From the NCBI RefSeq assembly GCF_034627025.1, contig NZ_CP141049.1, positions 558,001 to 622,000 of the forward strand: a stretch of DNA of 64,000 bases, written 5' to 3'. This document shows, in pieces, positions 18,127-26,916 of this stretch. The stretch's first letter is position 1; each line of letters opens with the position of its first letter. Under the pieces are notes generated by a model, which saw only the letters and a list, made by a program, of their open reading frames with translations, searched no databases and was not told the DNA's origin. The DNA comes from Microvirga lotononidis (lineage in GTDB: Bacteria > Pseudomonadota > Alphaproteobacteria > Rhizobiales > Beijerinckiaceae). The translations under genes were made by a program, and so were the position numbers.

Positions 18127-19177
18127 AAGCGCTTTTGATCTGGCCTTGAATCCATTGTAGTGGTCTGTGCGTTGACTGGGATATGGCCCAGGAGGCGAGC
18201 CATGTCCCAGGCCTATTCCGCGGATTTGCGTGAGCGCGTTCTGGTCGCCTGCGAACGCGGCGACCTTCCTCAGGTCGAGATCGCCCGCCGCTTCCAGGTT
18301 TGCCCGGCCACCGTGTCGAACTGGCGCCGCCAAGAACGCGAGGAAGGCCGGCGGGCTGCGAAGCCGCACAGCGGCGGCGTGCCCTCGCGCCTGGATGCGG
18401 CGGTTCTCGAGGTGCTGCGTCAGCTCGTGATCGAGGACAATGACGCACTGCTGCGCGAGTACCGTGAGCGCCTGGCTGAGCGAACGGGCGTGACGGTGTG
18501 CTTGGCGGTGATCTGCGAGGCGCTCAAGCGCCTCAAGCTGCGTCCGAAAAAAAGACCCTTCGGGCGGCCGAGCAGGAGCGGCCCGAGGTTGCTGCCGAGC
18601 GTGAGGCTTACCGCCAGCAGATGAGCGCCCTTCCTGTCGAACGCTTGGTGTTCCTGGATGAGAGCGGGGTAACGACTAAGATGGCCCGCACTCATGCCAG
18701 AGCCCCGCGCGGGCAGCGGGCGTCCGGCTCGATCCCGCTGGGCTCCTGGCAGCGGCTGACGGTCTTGGGTGCGCTCGCCTGTGAGGGCCTGGTTGCCACG
18801 ATGAGCATCGAGGCCTCGACTTCTACCTCCGTGTTACTCGCCTATCTCGAGCAGATCCTGGTACCGGCTCTCAAACGCACCAAGCCGGATGCCATTCTGG
18901 TGATGGACAACCTGCGCCCGCACCACGCCATCGAAGTGCAGGACCTGCTCGATCGGGCTGGGATTGGACTGCTGTACCTGCCGCGCTACTCGCCCGAGTT
19001 CAACCCGATCGAGCACGCCTGGGCCAAGGTGAAAGAGCGGCTCAAGGCCAAAGCCGCACGCACTCTCGAAGCCTTGGAAGCAGAGCTCAAACCCGCCCTC
19101 GACAGCATCACCGCAAAAGATGCCCGAGGCTGGATCAGGCATGCCGGCTATGCTCTACACTGAAACCAAAAGCGCTT
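18127..19177. mobile_element. IS630-family element B
   Basis: Inverted 11-bp ends AAGCGCTTTTG (18127-18137) and its complement (19167-19177) are flanked by TA on both sides (18125-18126 and 19178-19179). Length is 1051 bp. Its left TA overlaps the target site of the IS701 element, so IS701 landed immediately beside it. Confidence 0.9.
18202..19163 (+). CDS. IS630-family transposase, -1 frameshift at an A7 run
   Basis: The first frame begins at 18202 (MSQAYSADLRERV) with a helix-turn-helix (QVEIARRFQVCPATVSNWRR). The second, -1 frame ends at 19163 and holds the DDE core: D in LVFLDESGVTT, D in ILVMDNLRPHH, E in SPEFNPIEHAWAKVK. The frames meet at an A7 tract (~18546-18552), a classic slippery site for IS630. 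Shifted translation gives ~320 residues in one chain. Likely functional through programmed frameshifting. Confidence 0.88.
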
Positions 19178-19197
19178 TAGAATCCAGAAAACCTGCA

Positions 19198-19226
19198 ATC
19201 CGCTGACAGAACGCAGGACAGCGGAT
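19198..19226 (-). terminator. Possible hairpin downstream of the CtrA-like gene
   Basis: ATCCGCTG (19198-19205) pairs with CAGCGGAT (19219-19226) across a 13-nt loop, 24 bases beyond the stop of the minus-strand regulator gene. The stem is modest and lacks a T-run. Confidence 0.35.
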
Positions 19227-19250
19227 GTGGGAGGGGCGTGGACCTGAGAC

Positions 19251-19946
19251 TTAGCTTGCCAACTTGACGAGCTGCGGCTCCCGCAGCATGTAGCCGCGGC
19301 CCCAGACCGTCTCGATGTAGTCCCTGTCACCTGAAGCCTCCGCGAGCTTCTTGCGCAGCTTGCAGATGAACACGTCGATGATCTTGATCTCCGGTTCATC
19401 CATTCCGCTATACAGATGATTGAGGAGCATCTCTTTGGTCAGCGTGTTGCCCTGGCGCTGAGCCAGGAACGCCAGGATCTTGTACTCGGTGCCGGTCAGG
19501 TTCACCCGGCGGCCTGCGATCTCAGCCTGTTGAGCCCGAGGGTTGATCGTCAGATCGCCGCATTGAAGGACGGCTTCGGTCTGGTCGGACGAGCGGCGGA
19601 TGATGGCCTGCATGCGGGCGATGAGTTCATCCTTATGAAATGGCTTGGTGAGGTAATCATCGGCGCCATAGCCGAGGCCGCTGACCTTGTTCTGGATACC
19701 GTCCAGGCCTGAGAGGATCAGGACAGGCGTGCTCACCTTGGCCAGCCGCAGCTGTCGCAGGACATCATAGCCTGACATGTCCGGGAGGTTGAGATCGAGC
19801 AGGATGATGTCGTAATCGGGGAGTTGGCCGAGATTGATGCCGTGCTCGCCTAGATCGGCCACGGAGATTTGGACGTTGAGGCGCTGGAGCATGAGCTCAA
19901 TACTCTGAGTGACAGAGATGTCATCCTCAATCAGCAACACCCGCAT
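19251..19946 (-). CDS. CtrA-like OmpR-family response regulator
   Basis: 231 residues. The receiver domain (1-120) has the acidic pair in LLIEDD, phosphoacceptor D51 in [13 protein letters not shown], and the conserved Lys in [10 protein letters not shown]. The C-terminal winged helix (~130-225) contains the CtrA-typical [14 protein letters not shown] and [12 protein letters not shown]. CtrA controls cell cycle and motility genes in alphaproteobacteria by binding TTAA-N7-TTAA boxes. The sequence departs from canonical CtrA in the receiver ([22 protein letters not shown]), and the gene stands alone beside IS elements. It is probably an accessory paralog rather than the essential CtrA. Confidence 0.85.
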   Translation of the reverse strand: MRVLLIEDDISVTQSIELMLQRLNVQISVADLGEHGINLGQLPDYDIILLDLNLPDMSGYDVLRQLRLAKVSTPVLILSGLDGIQNKVSGLGYGADDYLTKPFHKDELIARMQAIIRRSSDQTEAVLQCGDLTINPRAQQAEIAGRRVNLTGTEYKILAFLAQRQGNTLTKEMLLNHLYSGMDEPEIKIIDVFICKLRKKLAEASGDRDYIETVWGRGYMLREPQLVKLAS

Positions 19947-20279
19947 CTCACCACCTCCCAGAGACCTCAGCTAATGTGAGGGAAGTATGCTCAACGAGGA
20001 GTTAACGCCGGTGGTACATCGACGCTTTCACTGCGCCGGCTCAGTTCCAGGGTTCAAGAATTTAGTCGGGTAAATGATTCTGCTTGCAAACCTGCGACAG
20101 GAGGTCTGTAACCGGTGCCGTGGCAGGATCCTCTCACAGGAGGATCTCATACTGCTACCTTGTCTAGCTGAATGAGAACAGCTTCGGCTTGGACGATATC
20201 GATCGTGAGCAGATTTGGCTCCACAGTTCGTTCTATCAAGGAAGATCAGGCGCTGTAACGATCCCAGGAAGACGTTTGA
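19947..20279. other. Intergenic region upstream of the CtrA-like gene
   Basis: About 330 bases without a supported gene. It should contain the promoter of the minus-strand regulator, and it includes one copy of a 43-bp dispersed repeat (20107-20149). Confidence 0.4.
20107..20149 (+). repeat. Dispersed 43-bp repeat, copy 1
   Basis: Matches 26874-26916 at 35 of 43 positions with no gaps. The last 15 bases, CACAGGAGGATCTCA, are identical and look like a strong ribosome binding site. No clear gene starts right after it. Confidence 0.55.
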
Positions 20280-20621
20280 TCATCGATTCCGGCACTTTGG
20301 GCATGGGCGGCCGATCATACCTCGCGCCACATCATCCCCGCCATCGTCGAAGGCGGAAGCGTGGATCACGTAGCCTTCCGCTTCCACCCAGGCGATTATG
20401 AACGAGGGTGTCAGCGCAGCGCCGGAGCCGTCGAACATTGCGACACGGTCCTTATGCAAGGTGAAAGCAATCTTTCTGATCCGCGGCAGATCCACCACGG
20501 CGTTGGGGTATCGCGGAATAAAATCGACCGGCTCACGCAGATACTCTGTGTCGCCATAGGTCCAGTCGAACTGCGCGTTGTGCAGCAGGTGCCGCATCAG
20601 GGCGAAGCGCTCCGGTGTCAT
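20280..20621 (-). CDS. Hypothetical protein
   Basis: 113 residues from the ATG at 20621 (MTPERFALMRHLLHNAQFDWTYGD), preceded by a GGAGCC site. Soluble, mixed alpha/beta composition, with CPKC near the C-terminus (GRPCPKCRNR). No family was recognised. The ATG overlaps the TGA of a short upstream minus-strand frame ending QMEPAA (ATGA), which hints at a once-larger operon whose first gene is now degraded. Confidence 0.42.
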   Translation of the reverse strand: MTPERFALMRHLLHNAQFDWTYGDTEYLREPVDFIPRYPNAVVDLPRIRKIAFTLHKDRVAMFDGSGAALTPSFIIAWVEAEGYVIHASAFDDGGDDVARGMIGRPCPKCRNR

Positions 20622-21032
20622 GCCGCCGGCTCCATCTGGTCGATGTTGCACTGGTAGACAGTGAAGGTGATCGCGACGATCAACGGGTTCTTCGACACCA
20701 ACTGCGGTCTAATCTAGGTCACATATCCGAACGGCGGGTCGGCGACGTCAGATTCGACCCCTTATGCCTCGGCATCAGCCCGGTTGAGGTTCTGCAGTGG
20801 CTTCAACTTCACATCGGCGACGATCAGCGTCAAGCGCGAGGCTCAGCGGGCATGTGGATAGAGAGGCACGGCTTCTCTCCAGCCTAGATCAAGGACATTC
20901 CCACCGGGCATAGCGCCGCTAACCATGGTCCTGATTAGGCCAGAAGCGCGCTGAAGGCTCCACCCGAGAAAGGCAATTGCTCCCCAACTACGCGTGGTTA
21001 ATCTCCGATCCTCACACCGTGCTGAGGCTACC
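20622..21032. other. Degraded region with no supported gene
   Basis: About 410 bases. Short frames are interrupted by stops. A 26-residue minus-strand remnant ending QCNIDQMEPAA overlaps the next gene's start. Nothing else is assignable. Confidence 0.35.
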
Positions 21033-21128
21033 TCACCAGAAGTAGGAGATGCTGTAAGCAATAAAGCCCCCTACGACGACAACAGCCGCTGTCTTCCAAT
21101 GCTTCTGGATGTGTTCATGAAGTGTCAT
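21033..21128 (-). CDS. Small single-span membrane protein (31 aa)
   Basis: The ATG at 21126-21128 follows an AAAGGATTAG site. The product MTLHEHIQKHWKTAAVVVVG... has a charged, helical N-terminus and one hydrophobic segment of ~17 residues (AAVVVVGGFIAYSISYF), then stops. The combination of ribosome site, short charged head and membrane helix argues for a real microprotein. No family was recognised. Confidence 0.5.
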   Translation of the reverse strand: MTLHEHIQKHWKTAAVVVVGGFIAYSISYFW

Positions 21129-21408
21129 TTCTAATCCTTTAAATCGGTCTTCGTTTCTTGTCATTCATCGCGAGTTTAACCATGCTAATTATGCTTGTCA
21201 GCTGTGTCGCAATGTTTGACCGAGGACAGAAAAATATAGAGGATCTCACATTCACTCACGCAGTGAGACGCTCGATCTGCTCAGCTAACGACAATTGCTG
21301 CTTGCCGGATTATGCTGCCTGCCCCTTCTAAGTTACTCGAATCAAACTTGCGGACACTGCGATTTTGACCTAGGTCGCGCGTGAGAAGCTTATAGCAGGA
21401 CAAGTCCG

Positions 21409-21849
21409 ATGAGCTCTGTTCGACCAGCGCGCCTCAGCGACACGGATACCCTTTTCGCAATCTGGCTTCGGGCGGTGCGGGCGACGCATCTCTTCCTGAG
21501 CGAGGCTGACATCGATTTCTACTCCGGGCTCGTCCGCACTGAGTACCTGCCCCAAGCCCTCCTCTGGGTCGCAGTTGATGATGAAGACCGGCCTCTCGGC
21601 TTCATGGGTATGACAGAGGACAAGATCGATGCCCTGTTTGTCGCGCCGGAGCAGCATGGCAAAGGAGTGGGGCGTGCGCTCGTCGCGTATGCGCGCCAGA
21701 TGGCGCCGAATCTGTCCGTTGACGTCAACGAGCAGAATGAGGGCGCGCGGTCCTTCTACCGGCGGATGGGATTTCGGGAGGTAGGCCGATCCGAGCGGGA
21801 TGATCGCGGCCGTGCCTTTCCCATCGTCCATTTGATCCTGGAAGACTAG
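21409..21849 (+). CDS. GNAT-family N-acetyltransferase
   Basis: 146 residues. The GNAT fold is visible: N-terminal VRPARLSDTDTLFAIWLRA, central strand IDALFVAPEQHGKGVGRALV (acetyl-CoA pyrophosphate loop Q-x-x-G-x-G), and motif B NEQNEGARSFYRRMGFREVG. It transfers an acetyl group from acetyl-CoA to an amine. The overall order resembles YjaB-type enzymes, but the substrate cannot be read from the sequence. It converges with the small membrane protein gene, which ends 3 bases away. Confidence 0.9.
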   Translation: MSSVRPARLSDTDTLFAIWLRAVRATHLFLSEADIDFYSGLVRTEYLPQALLWVAVDDEDRPLGFMGMTEDKIDALFVAPEQHGKGVGRALVAYARQMAPNLSVDVNEQNEGARSFYRRMGFREVGRSERDDRGRAFPIVHLILED

Positions 21850-21851
21850 GC

Positions 21852-22058
21852 TCAGGCTCTTGCCCGGGCTGCCAATGTCCTGCGCCACTCCATGGCAGCC
21901 GCTTGTCTGCGCCACCTGATCACCGGCACCAGGACAGTCGCCAAGAGCATCACGACGGCTGATCCGATCCACGGAAGCAACTCGGGTGATGCAATGAGGG
22001 TTTGCAACTCCAACAGAACATTGGTTGCAGGTTGGAGCATCTCGAACAGATTGATCAT
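21852..22058 (-). CDS. Small membrane protein
   Basis: 68 residues from the ATG at 22058, chosen for the AAGGCGACG site just upstream. An amphipathic head (INLFEMLQPATNVLLELQTLIASPE) leads into one strong membrane helix (LLPWIGSAVVMLLATVLVPVI) and a basic cytoplasmic tail (RWRRQAAAMEWRRTLAARARA). No family was recognised. Confidence 0.45.
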   Translation of the reverse strand: MINLFEMLQPATNVLLELQTLIASPELLPWIGSAVVMLLATVLVPVIRWRRQAAAMEWRRTLAARARA

Positions 22059-22405
22059 CGTCGCCTTGGTTCTGTCTGCATTTTCAGGTGGATTTGCACC
22101 TTCAGTCTCCAGAGCAGCCAAGGCGGTCAATCTGCATCCTTCGCTGCGTTGAAGATGATGCCTGCCCACCTCCGCATGTGTGCTCGCCCCATCAGCCACG
22201 ATGAGAGTGGTATGGTTAACGACGGATTAAGGACGCCTCTCCCAGTTCGATTGGATCATCATCCTCAACAACATCCATGCTCATGTCCGTGTTTCCACAT
22301 CTGAGCAACGCGAGGTGTAGGTTCGGCTCCAGCTTGTGCTGGAGGCAGCGGCGGTTCGCCTATGCCAGGCTGCCGGCTCCCAGCCCAATAAAGCAACAAT
22401 ACTCC

Positions 22406-22681
22406 TTATGAAACCGATGTCGTTGCTTCTTCCCTCTGAGAGGCGGTTGGGCCTGCCTCAACCAGACGCGCGAACTCGGACCACGTGCTGTCGGTCGCAT
22501 CAAGCACCCTTTGGATCGTCTCGGCACTGGGCCAGTGTGGCCGCCCGTGCCCGTCGACCCGCTTGGACCGGTTGAAGGCTGTGGCGTCCATACCGGCAGA
22601 TTTGGCCAGCCCGAAGGTGCTCAGCCCAGCGCGGTGGGCCATGACATCGATGGCGTCCCAGACTCTCTGGTGGCTGTCCAT
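22406..22681 (-). CDS. XRE-type helix-turn-helix protein lacking the S24 domain
   Basis: 91 residues from the ATG at 22681. The fold is a lambda-repressor-like helix-turn-helix: RVWDAIDVMAHRAGLSTFGLAKSAGMDATAFNRSKR, then WPSAETIQRVLDATDSTWSEFARLV. Many Rhizobiales homologs of this domain continue into a LexA-like S24 peptidase. This one ends shortly after the DNA-binding part, so it is either a short repressor or a truncated version. Target unknown. Confidence 0.65.
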   Translation of the reverse strand: MDSHQRVWDAIDVMAHRAGLSTFGLAKSAGMDATAFNRSKRVDGHGRPHWPSAETIQRVLDATDSTWSEFARLVEAGPTASQREEATTSVS

Positions 22682-22851
22682 ACGTTCATTCCATCCTGCC
22701 CCCGGCGTGGAAGGTCCTGCACGTGCAGGCGAAGGGGGTAACGCATCCCTCCTCAAGCTCGGAATAGCCATCATTGGCAAGGCCATCGGGCTCATCACCT
22801 TCCGGTCACACTCGGCCGCCATCATCCCTCTGTGTGGCAGGGAGAGCTTTC

Positions 22852-23088
22852 ATGGCGGCAGAGCGCTTTTCAGACGAGGAAATCACCGCTCGAGCCCAGC
22901 GGCTCGCCGATGAACAGGGGCCGGGCTGGGAGCAGATCCTCGCTGACGAGCGGGCCGGCAAGGACACTGCGGAACTCCGGTACTGGCGCGGGCTTGCCCT
23001 GCAGCAGCTCGAGGCTGAGCAGCCCACCTTCCCGCCGACCGTCCTGGAGGTTGAGGACAGCTCACCGAAGACAGTCGGTCTTGATTAA
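22852..23088 (+). CDS. Small hypothetical protein
   Basis: 78 residues from the ATG at 22852 (MAAERFSDEEITARAQRLADEQGPGWEQIL), with GGGAGA 6 bases upstream. Acidic, helical and soluble, with no recognised domain. Confidence 0.48.
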   Translation: MAAERFSDEEITARAQRLADEQGPGWEQILADERAGKDTAELRYWRGLALQQLEAEQPTFPPTVLEVEDSSPKTVGLD

Positions 23089-23401
23089 GCGAAGTTGGGA
23101 CGCCGGAGCTACCTACCACGGCCGCCGCAGGAACACCGACAACAGGCTGTTGGCCGTCACCGGCCCCAAGACCGAGGCCCCGTTCATCGGGAGAATTCAT
23201 AACGATATACCAATGATACTGGAGTAGCATTGCAGTCCGAGTGTCGCTAGCCGCTTTGGGCGAAATGGTCGTGAACATGTCATTCAATGGCGTTAGTGAT
23301 CTCGGGCTGGGGCAGGTCTGCCGCGGACTGCGACTTCGTTGTGCGGAACTGAAAGCGACCGCTAAGGCTTAACGGCAGTGGTTTAATGCGCCGGGGGCCA
23401 C
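23089..23401. other. Intergenic, no gene seen
   Basis: 313 bases. No supported frame, repeat or hairpin. It presumably holds the promoter of the 23402 gene. Confidence 0.35.
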
Positions 23402-23815
23402 ATGACAGAAGATGAAATAGAGGCGGTTGCAGCCGAGCTTGCAAGAGCAGGGGGCCTGTCCTGGCATGCGGGGAATGAGCAGGGTCCTCTGAAACTCGTC
23501 ATGAGCCGGTACCGCGACCGAGCCCGTCTCGTCATTGCTGCGCTCGAACGCGTGCGGGCAGCCAAGCAAAACATCGCTCCTGCACCAGATGCCGGTGAGC
23601 CGCTCGATACAGGCGCAATCGTCATCTCTGAAGACTCTTTGTCCGATCGTCTCGCCGCTGGCAGTCTCGTCCTGTACCGACCTCCAGGCGACCGGAGAAC
23701 CTACCCGTGCCGGGTTGAGAGCGTGGAAGGAGGCCGCGCTTACCTCGTTCCCGCACTCCCGACCTGTACCGGCTGGGTGGAACTCGACACTGTCTCATAC
23801 CCAGCAATCCAGTAA
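23402..23815 (+). CDS. Hypothetical protein
   Basis: 137 residues. The N-terminal half is helical (EIEAVAAELARAGGLSWHAG and DRARLVIAALERVRAAKQN). The C-terminal half is beta-rich (LVLYRPPGDRRTYPCRVESVEGGRAYLVP) and could be a small barrel. No family was recognised. It lies 13 bases upstream of the DUF6894-like gene on the same strand, so the two are probably co-transcribed. Confidence 0.58.
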   Translation: MTEDEIEAVAAELARAGGLSWHAGNEQGPLKLVMSRYRDRARLVIAALERVRAAKQNIAPAPDAGEPLDTGAIVISEDSLSDRLAAGSLVLYRPPGDRRTYPCRVESVEGGRAYLVPALPTCTGWVELDTVSYPAIQ

Positions 23816-23828
23816 GGCGGGCCAACCC

Positions 23829-24164
23829 GTGACAACCATCATCAAGAACAAGCCGATGTCGCCTGAGGGCCTTGGCGCCACCATACCGTCAGCGGATTCC
23901 TGGCACGAGGCCTCGCCGGCTCGGCCAGTTCCAGCCCGCTACTACTTCAACCTCACGGATGGCGATGACCGGATTCCTGATGAAGAGGGCATCGTGGCGT
24001 CCAGCATCCAGGCGGCGGTGGTCTCCGCCCTGGAAGCTGTCGAGGAGCTTCGTGCCCAGATGCCCACAAGGTCCGGCGAGTGGCGGGGATGGCGCCTGGA
24101 GATCGTGGATGTCTCTGGACGGGCCATCCAAGTGATCCCTCTGGATTTACTCTCGGCTCATTGA
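23829..24164 (+). CDS. DUF6894-like small protein
   Basis: 111 residues if started at GTG 23829, which follows AAGGCGG; the ATG at 23856 is an alternative. The C-terminal ~75 residues have the family pattern: RYYFNLTDGDDRIPDEEGI, an Ala-rich helix (SIQAAVVSALEAVEELRA), then WRLEIVDVSGRAIQVIPLD. Such proteins are abundant in Methylobacterium and Bradyrhizobium genomes and have no known function. A second member lies at 34513-34884. Confidence 0.7.
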   Translation: MTTIIKNKPMSPEGLGATIPSADSWHEASPARPVPARYYFNLTDGDDRIPDEEGIVASSIQAAVVSALEAVEELRAQMPTRSGEWRGWRLEIVDVSGRAIQVIPLDLLSAH

Positions 24165-24238
24165 TCAAATCTGGGACGAACTGCCGTAATGGCTATGCCC
24201 AGATCTTGAACAGCAATGAGCCCCTGCCCTTCAGGCTC

Positions 24239-24661
24239 TCACTGCCCATAAGTCCTTTTGAACTCTGCCGTGAGCGTGCGCTCGAGCTCCCGTGTCAAAG
24301 GAATCGGGTTAGCGCGGTTCCAGGCGCGCTGATGCCGCTGAATGAAGCGCTTCCGGGTGCGCTTGACCTCGCTTGGAAGGTGAGCCGCCAGAGGTACGAA
24401 GCTGCGACGCAGCTGAAGCTCCGTTCTCTTCCTGGACGGCAGAGCAGCCTCCACGGCTTGGGCCGTGGCGATATCGTCCGGTGTTGGATCTGGATAGCGT
24501 GACATTGCATCCTCCTCGATTTGGAGGAAGGCCTGGTGCTGCGCTGCGTAGTAGTATTTCAAGCCTGGGGTATGTTCCAGCAGGTACGCCTCGCATGCCT
24601 CATCCCAGTCTTCCTGCCTGTGCCTCGTCAGCGGAGCCTGTTTGCCCGGATCGTTCGTCAT
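24239..24661 (-). CDS. Hypothetical protein
   Basis: 140 residues from the ATG at 24661 (MTNDPGKQAPLTRHRQEDWDEACEAYLLEHTPGLKYYY). Charged and helical, with a basic C-terminal half (EVKRTRKRFIQRHQRAWNRAN). No membrane segment or known motif. Confidence 0.55.
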   Translation of the reverse strand: MTNDPGKQAPLTRHRQEDWDEACEAYLLEHTPGLKYYYAAQHQAFLQIEEDAMSRYPDPTPDDIATAQAVEAALPSRKRTELQLRRSFVPLAAHLPSEVKRTRKRFIQRHQRAWNRANPIPLTRELERTLTAEFKRTYGQ

Positions 24662-24777
24662 GGAGTGATAGCCTTTCCAACGTTTGTTTGACCAGGTGGA
24701 GGAGGCAAATTGCGGCGGGATGAGACAGTTCTCTCCACCTCTAAAGCGCATGCCGGATCAACTCTCATCGCCGCGGC

Positions 24778-25029
24778 TCAGCGCCGACGAGCCTGCACCA
24801 AGTAGGCTGGAACGGTTGTCTCTCCGAGAGCTTTGCACGCCTCCAAACGATGCAGTCCCTCGACGAGGACAAACCGCTGACCGTCAGGCCGCACGAGAAT
24901 AGGGGTCTCCTGCCCCTTTTCCATCATGCTCTCGGCCAAAGCCTCAACGTTCTGTGCGTCCAGGGTTTGTCGGCGCTTCACAGGCACATAGACATCGTGG
25001 ATCGAAAGGGTCTGCTTCTTCAATACCAT
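24778..25029 (-). CDS. ParB/Srx-like N-terminal domain protein
   Basis: 83 residues. It has the ParB N-terminal fold: a recognition segment (VPVKRRQTLDAQNVEALAESMMEKGQETPILVR) followed by the signature VEGLHRLEACKALGETTVPAYLV. In ParB this domain binds CTP; in related small proteins it can act as a nuclease or kinase. No DNA-binding domain follows and no ParA is near, so chromosome partition is unlikely. Likely a stand-alone regulator or nuclease-like protein. Confidence 0.78.
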   Translation of the reverse strand: MVLKKQTLSIHDVYVPVKRRQTLDAQNVEALAESMMEKGQETPILVRPDGQRFVLVEGLHRLEACKALGETTVPAYLVQARRR

Positions 25030-25367
25030 CCCGACTGCTCCTGCGTTGGGTTCATGCCTGATGGAAGCTTAGGCGCGGCGAGTCAGCTTGCCTAGCGACA
25101 TACATCTCCAGGATCGTTCAAGCTCATCCCACAGTCATGGGAAGGCAACGGTAATGAAGACTGCTGATAAGCACAGGTTCAGACAGATTTCATGATTCAG
25201 CTGTGACGATACCGAATGTCCACCCCATTCCTAGTGAGACGGCCGGTACAAGGTTGTTGGGGAAAGACGTATCGCAGGGGCATCGCCCATGCTCATCGTC
25301 GAAGATGTCGAAGCGGCTACAAAACTCGCTCAAGGCTGTTTTGTGAAACCGAGGCTGTCGGAACGGG
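25030..25367. other. Intergenic, no gene seen
   Basis: About 340 bases. Frames here are short and compositionally poor, and no repeat or hairpin was identified. Confidence 0.3.
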
Positions 25368-25550
25368 TTAGCGTCGCTTCTTAAGCGCTTTTCGTGCCCC
25401 TCGTTCCGTGATCCGTTGTGAGGGTGCGAACGGATCATGACCAAGGCGTTTCTGAAACCCCTCCAACGTCTGCTCTCTGGCCAGGATTTGCCGTAGCTCT
25501 TCGAGAGCAGGGTGCAGGGCATGGTCGGCGTCGGGCTTCGTCTTGCTCAT
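25368..25550 (-). CDS. Small hypothetical protein
   Basis: 60 residues from the ATG at 25550 (MSKTKPDADHALHPALEELRQILAREQTLEG), strongly basic at the end (GARKALKKRR). An in-frame start at 25625 would add 25 residues. Helical, possibly nucleic-acid binding from its charge alone. Confidence 0.38.
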   Translation of the reverse strand: MSKTKPDADHALHPALEELRQILAREQTLEGFQKRLGHDPFAPSQRITERGARKALKKRR

Positions 25551-25749
25551 GCGCGATGCCGTTTGCTGGAGGCGCAAGATCTCTTGCGAAGATAAGGCGA
25601 ACCGGCTCGTCACGACGCCAAACAAGTTCCCGCTAAAATCCTAACAAATTCTTTATCTTCTTTGTTGTCGCTCACTATCATCATGAAGTGGAGGACGGGT
25701 CTTTATGAGCATGAGACTGCCCGCGAGAATCGAGCGCAATCCCTATTTA

Positions 25750-26863
25750 TTGATCCGGTCCTCATTGTCTTGAGCATGCGGCGTAGCGGACGGGTTTGTG
25801 GCTGAAATAGCTTCGGACGCGCCGGGGCGATTTCGAGAGGCGACGCATATGGCTGACCGTTGCCCGCTTGAGCTGCTGTTTGCTGCGCGCGGGCGCCTGG
25901 CGGGTGACAACCTGCTTCAGGTCGGCGTTCAGGCACTCCTCCGGGTTCAGCTCCGGGCTGTAAGCCGGCAGGTAGAAGACCTCGATCTTCGCCCGATGCG
26001 CGGTAAGCCAGTCGCGGACCCGGGCGGCGCGATGCACCCGCAGCCGGTCCAGGATCAGGAACACCTTGCGCTTTGCCTCGCGGATCAGGCGTTGCAGGAA
26101 ACGGATCAAGATTGCGGCATTCACCGCCGCGTCGACAATCATCCAGCGCAAGGCGCCGCGATTGCTCACCGCCGCGATCAGGCTCAGCCCGGCGCGCCGA
26201 TGGCAGACCCGGATCACCGGCGTCCGGCCCCGGGGCGCATAGCCGCGGCCGCGCACGTCGTCGGCGCGCAGACCGGTTTCGTCACCCCAGAAGATGGTGC
26301 CCCGCGCCTGCCGGGCCGCCGCGACGATGGCCGGGTACTCCCGCCGCAGCCAGTGCCGCACCGCGGCCGGGTTCTGCTCGTACGCCCGCCGGAGCGGCTT
26401 CTGCGCGGTGAAGCCCCAGCGCGCCAGATACTTGCCCACGGTTCGCACGGCCAGCGCAATCCCACAGCGCTGCCAGATCACCGCACGCACCGCCGCCCGG
26501 CTCCACAGGGCGAACGGCAGGTCCAGTTCGTCCGGGGTGTGCCGGCAGATCAGGCGCTGAATCTCGGCCTCCTGGGCGGCATCCAGCAGCCGTTGCTCAT
26601 CCGGCTTGCGCCCGCGTGGCTTGCTCACCAGCCCCTGCGCGCCCTCGGCCGCAAACCGCTGGCAGATGTCGAAGACCCCGGTTGGCGACAGCCCAACCTG
26701 GGCCGCGATCGCCCGGTAGGTCAGCCCGCGCTCCCGGAGCCCAATGACTTGCCGCCGGCGCTCCTCTTGAGCCGCCGCCGGCAGCTTGCGCATGTCCACG
26801 TGCTTCATGCTGATGAAGCTGGAGCCAACCAAGACCCTTTCAAGACAATGAGGACCGGCTCAA
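25750..26863. mobile_element. IS630-family element C
   Basis: Nearly perfect inverted ends (TTGATCCGGTCCTCATTG... at 25750 and its counterpart ending at 26863) are flanked by TA at 25748-25749 and 26864-26865. Length is 1114 bp with one uninterrupted transposase frame. Its ends differ from elements A and B, so it is a third IS630 lineage. Confidence 0.9.
25762..26808 (-). CDS. IS630-family transposase (single frame)
   Basis: 348 residues from the ATG at 26808 (MKHVDMRKLP). A helix-turn-helix (LTYRAIAAQVGLSPTGVFDICQRF) precedes a winged-helix linker and the DDE domain: D in TIFWGDETGLRAD, D in VFLILDRLRVH, E in SPELNPEECLNADLK. Unlike elements A and B it needs no frameshift. The Asn-to-Arg change after the second Asp and the NPEE motif are variations of the usual pattern. 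Confidence 0.9.
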   Translation of the reverse strand: MKHVDMRKLPAAAQEERRRQVIGLRERGLTYRAIAAQVGLSPTGVFDICQRFAAEGAQGLVSKPRGRKPDEQRLLDAAQEAEIQRLICRHTPDELDLPFALWSRAAVRAVIWQRCGIALAVRTVGKYLARWGFTAQKPLRRAYEQNPAAVRHWLRREYPAIVAAARQARGTIFWGDETGLRADDVRGRGYAPRGRTPVIRVCHRRAGLSLIAAVSNRGALRWMIVDAAVNAAILIRFLQRLIREAKRKVFLILDRLRVHRAARVRDWLTAHRAKIEVFYLPAYSPELNPEECLNADLKQVVTRQAPARSKQQLKRATVSHMRRLSKSPRRVRSYFSHKPVRYAACSRQ

Positions 26864-26873
26864 TAATGTAAGT

Positions 26874-26916
26874 TGCAACCGATGCCGTACTAGGATTTTC
26901 ACACAGGAGGATCTCA
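26874..26916 (+). repeat. Dispersed 43-bp repeat, copy 2
   Basis: 35 of 43 positions match copy 1 (20107-20149). It sits 9 bases outside the right TA of IS630 element C. A GTG follows 3 bases after the shared CACAGGAGGATCTCA, but the resulting frame does not look like a gene. Confidence 0.55.

Noticed and set aside
24778..25029. Chromosome or plasmid partition ParB
   Set aside because: Only the short N-terminal domain is present, with no helix-turn-helix, no ParA and no parS-like repeats nearby.
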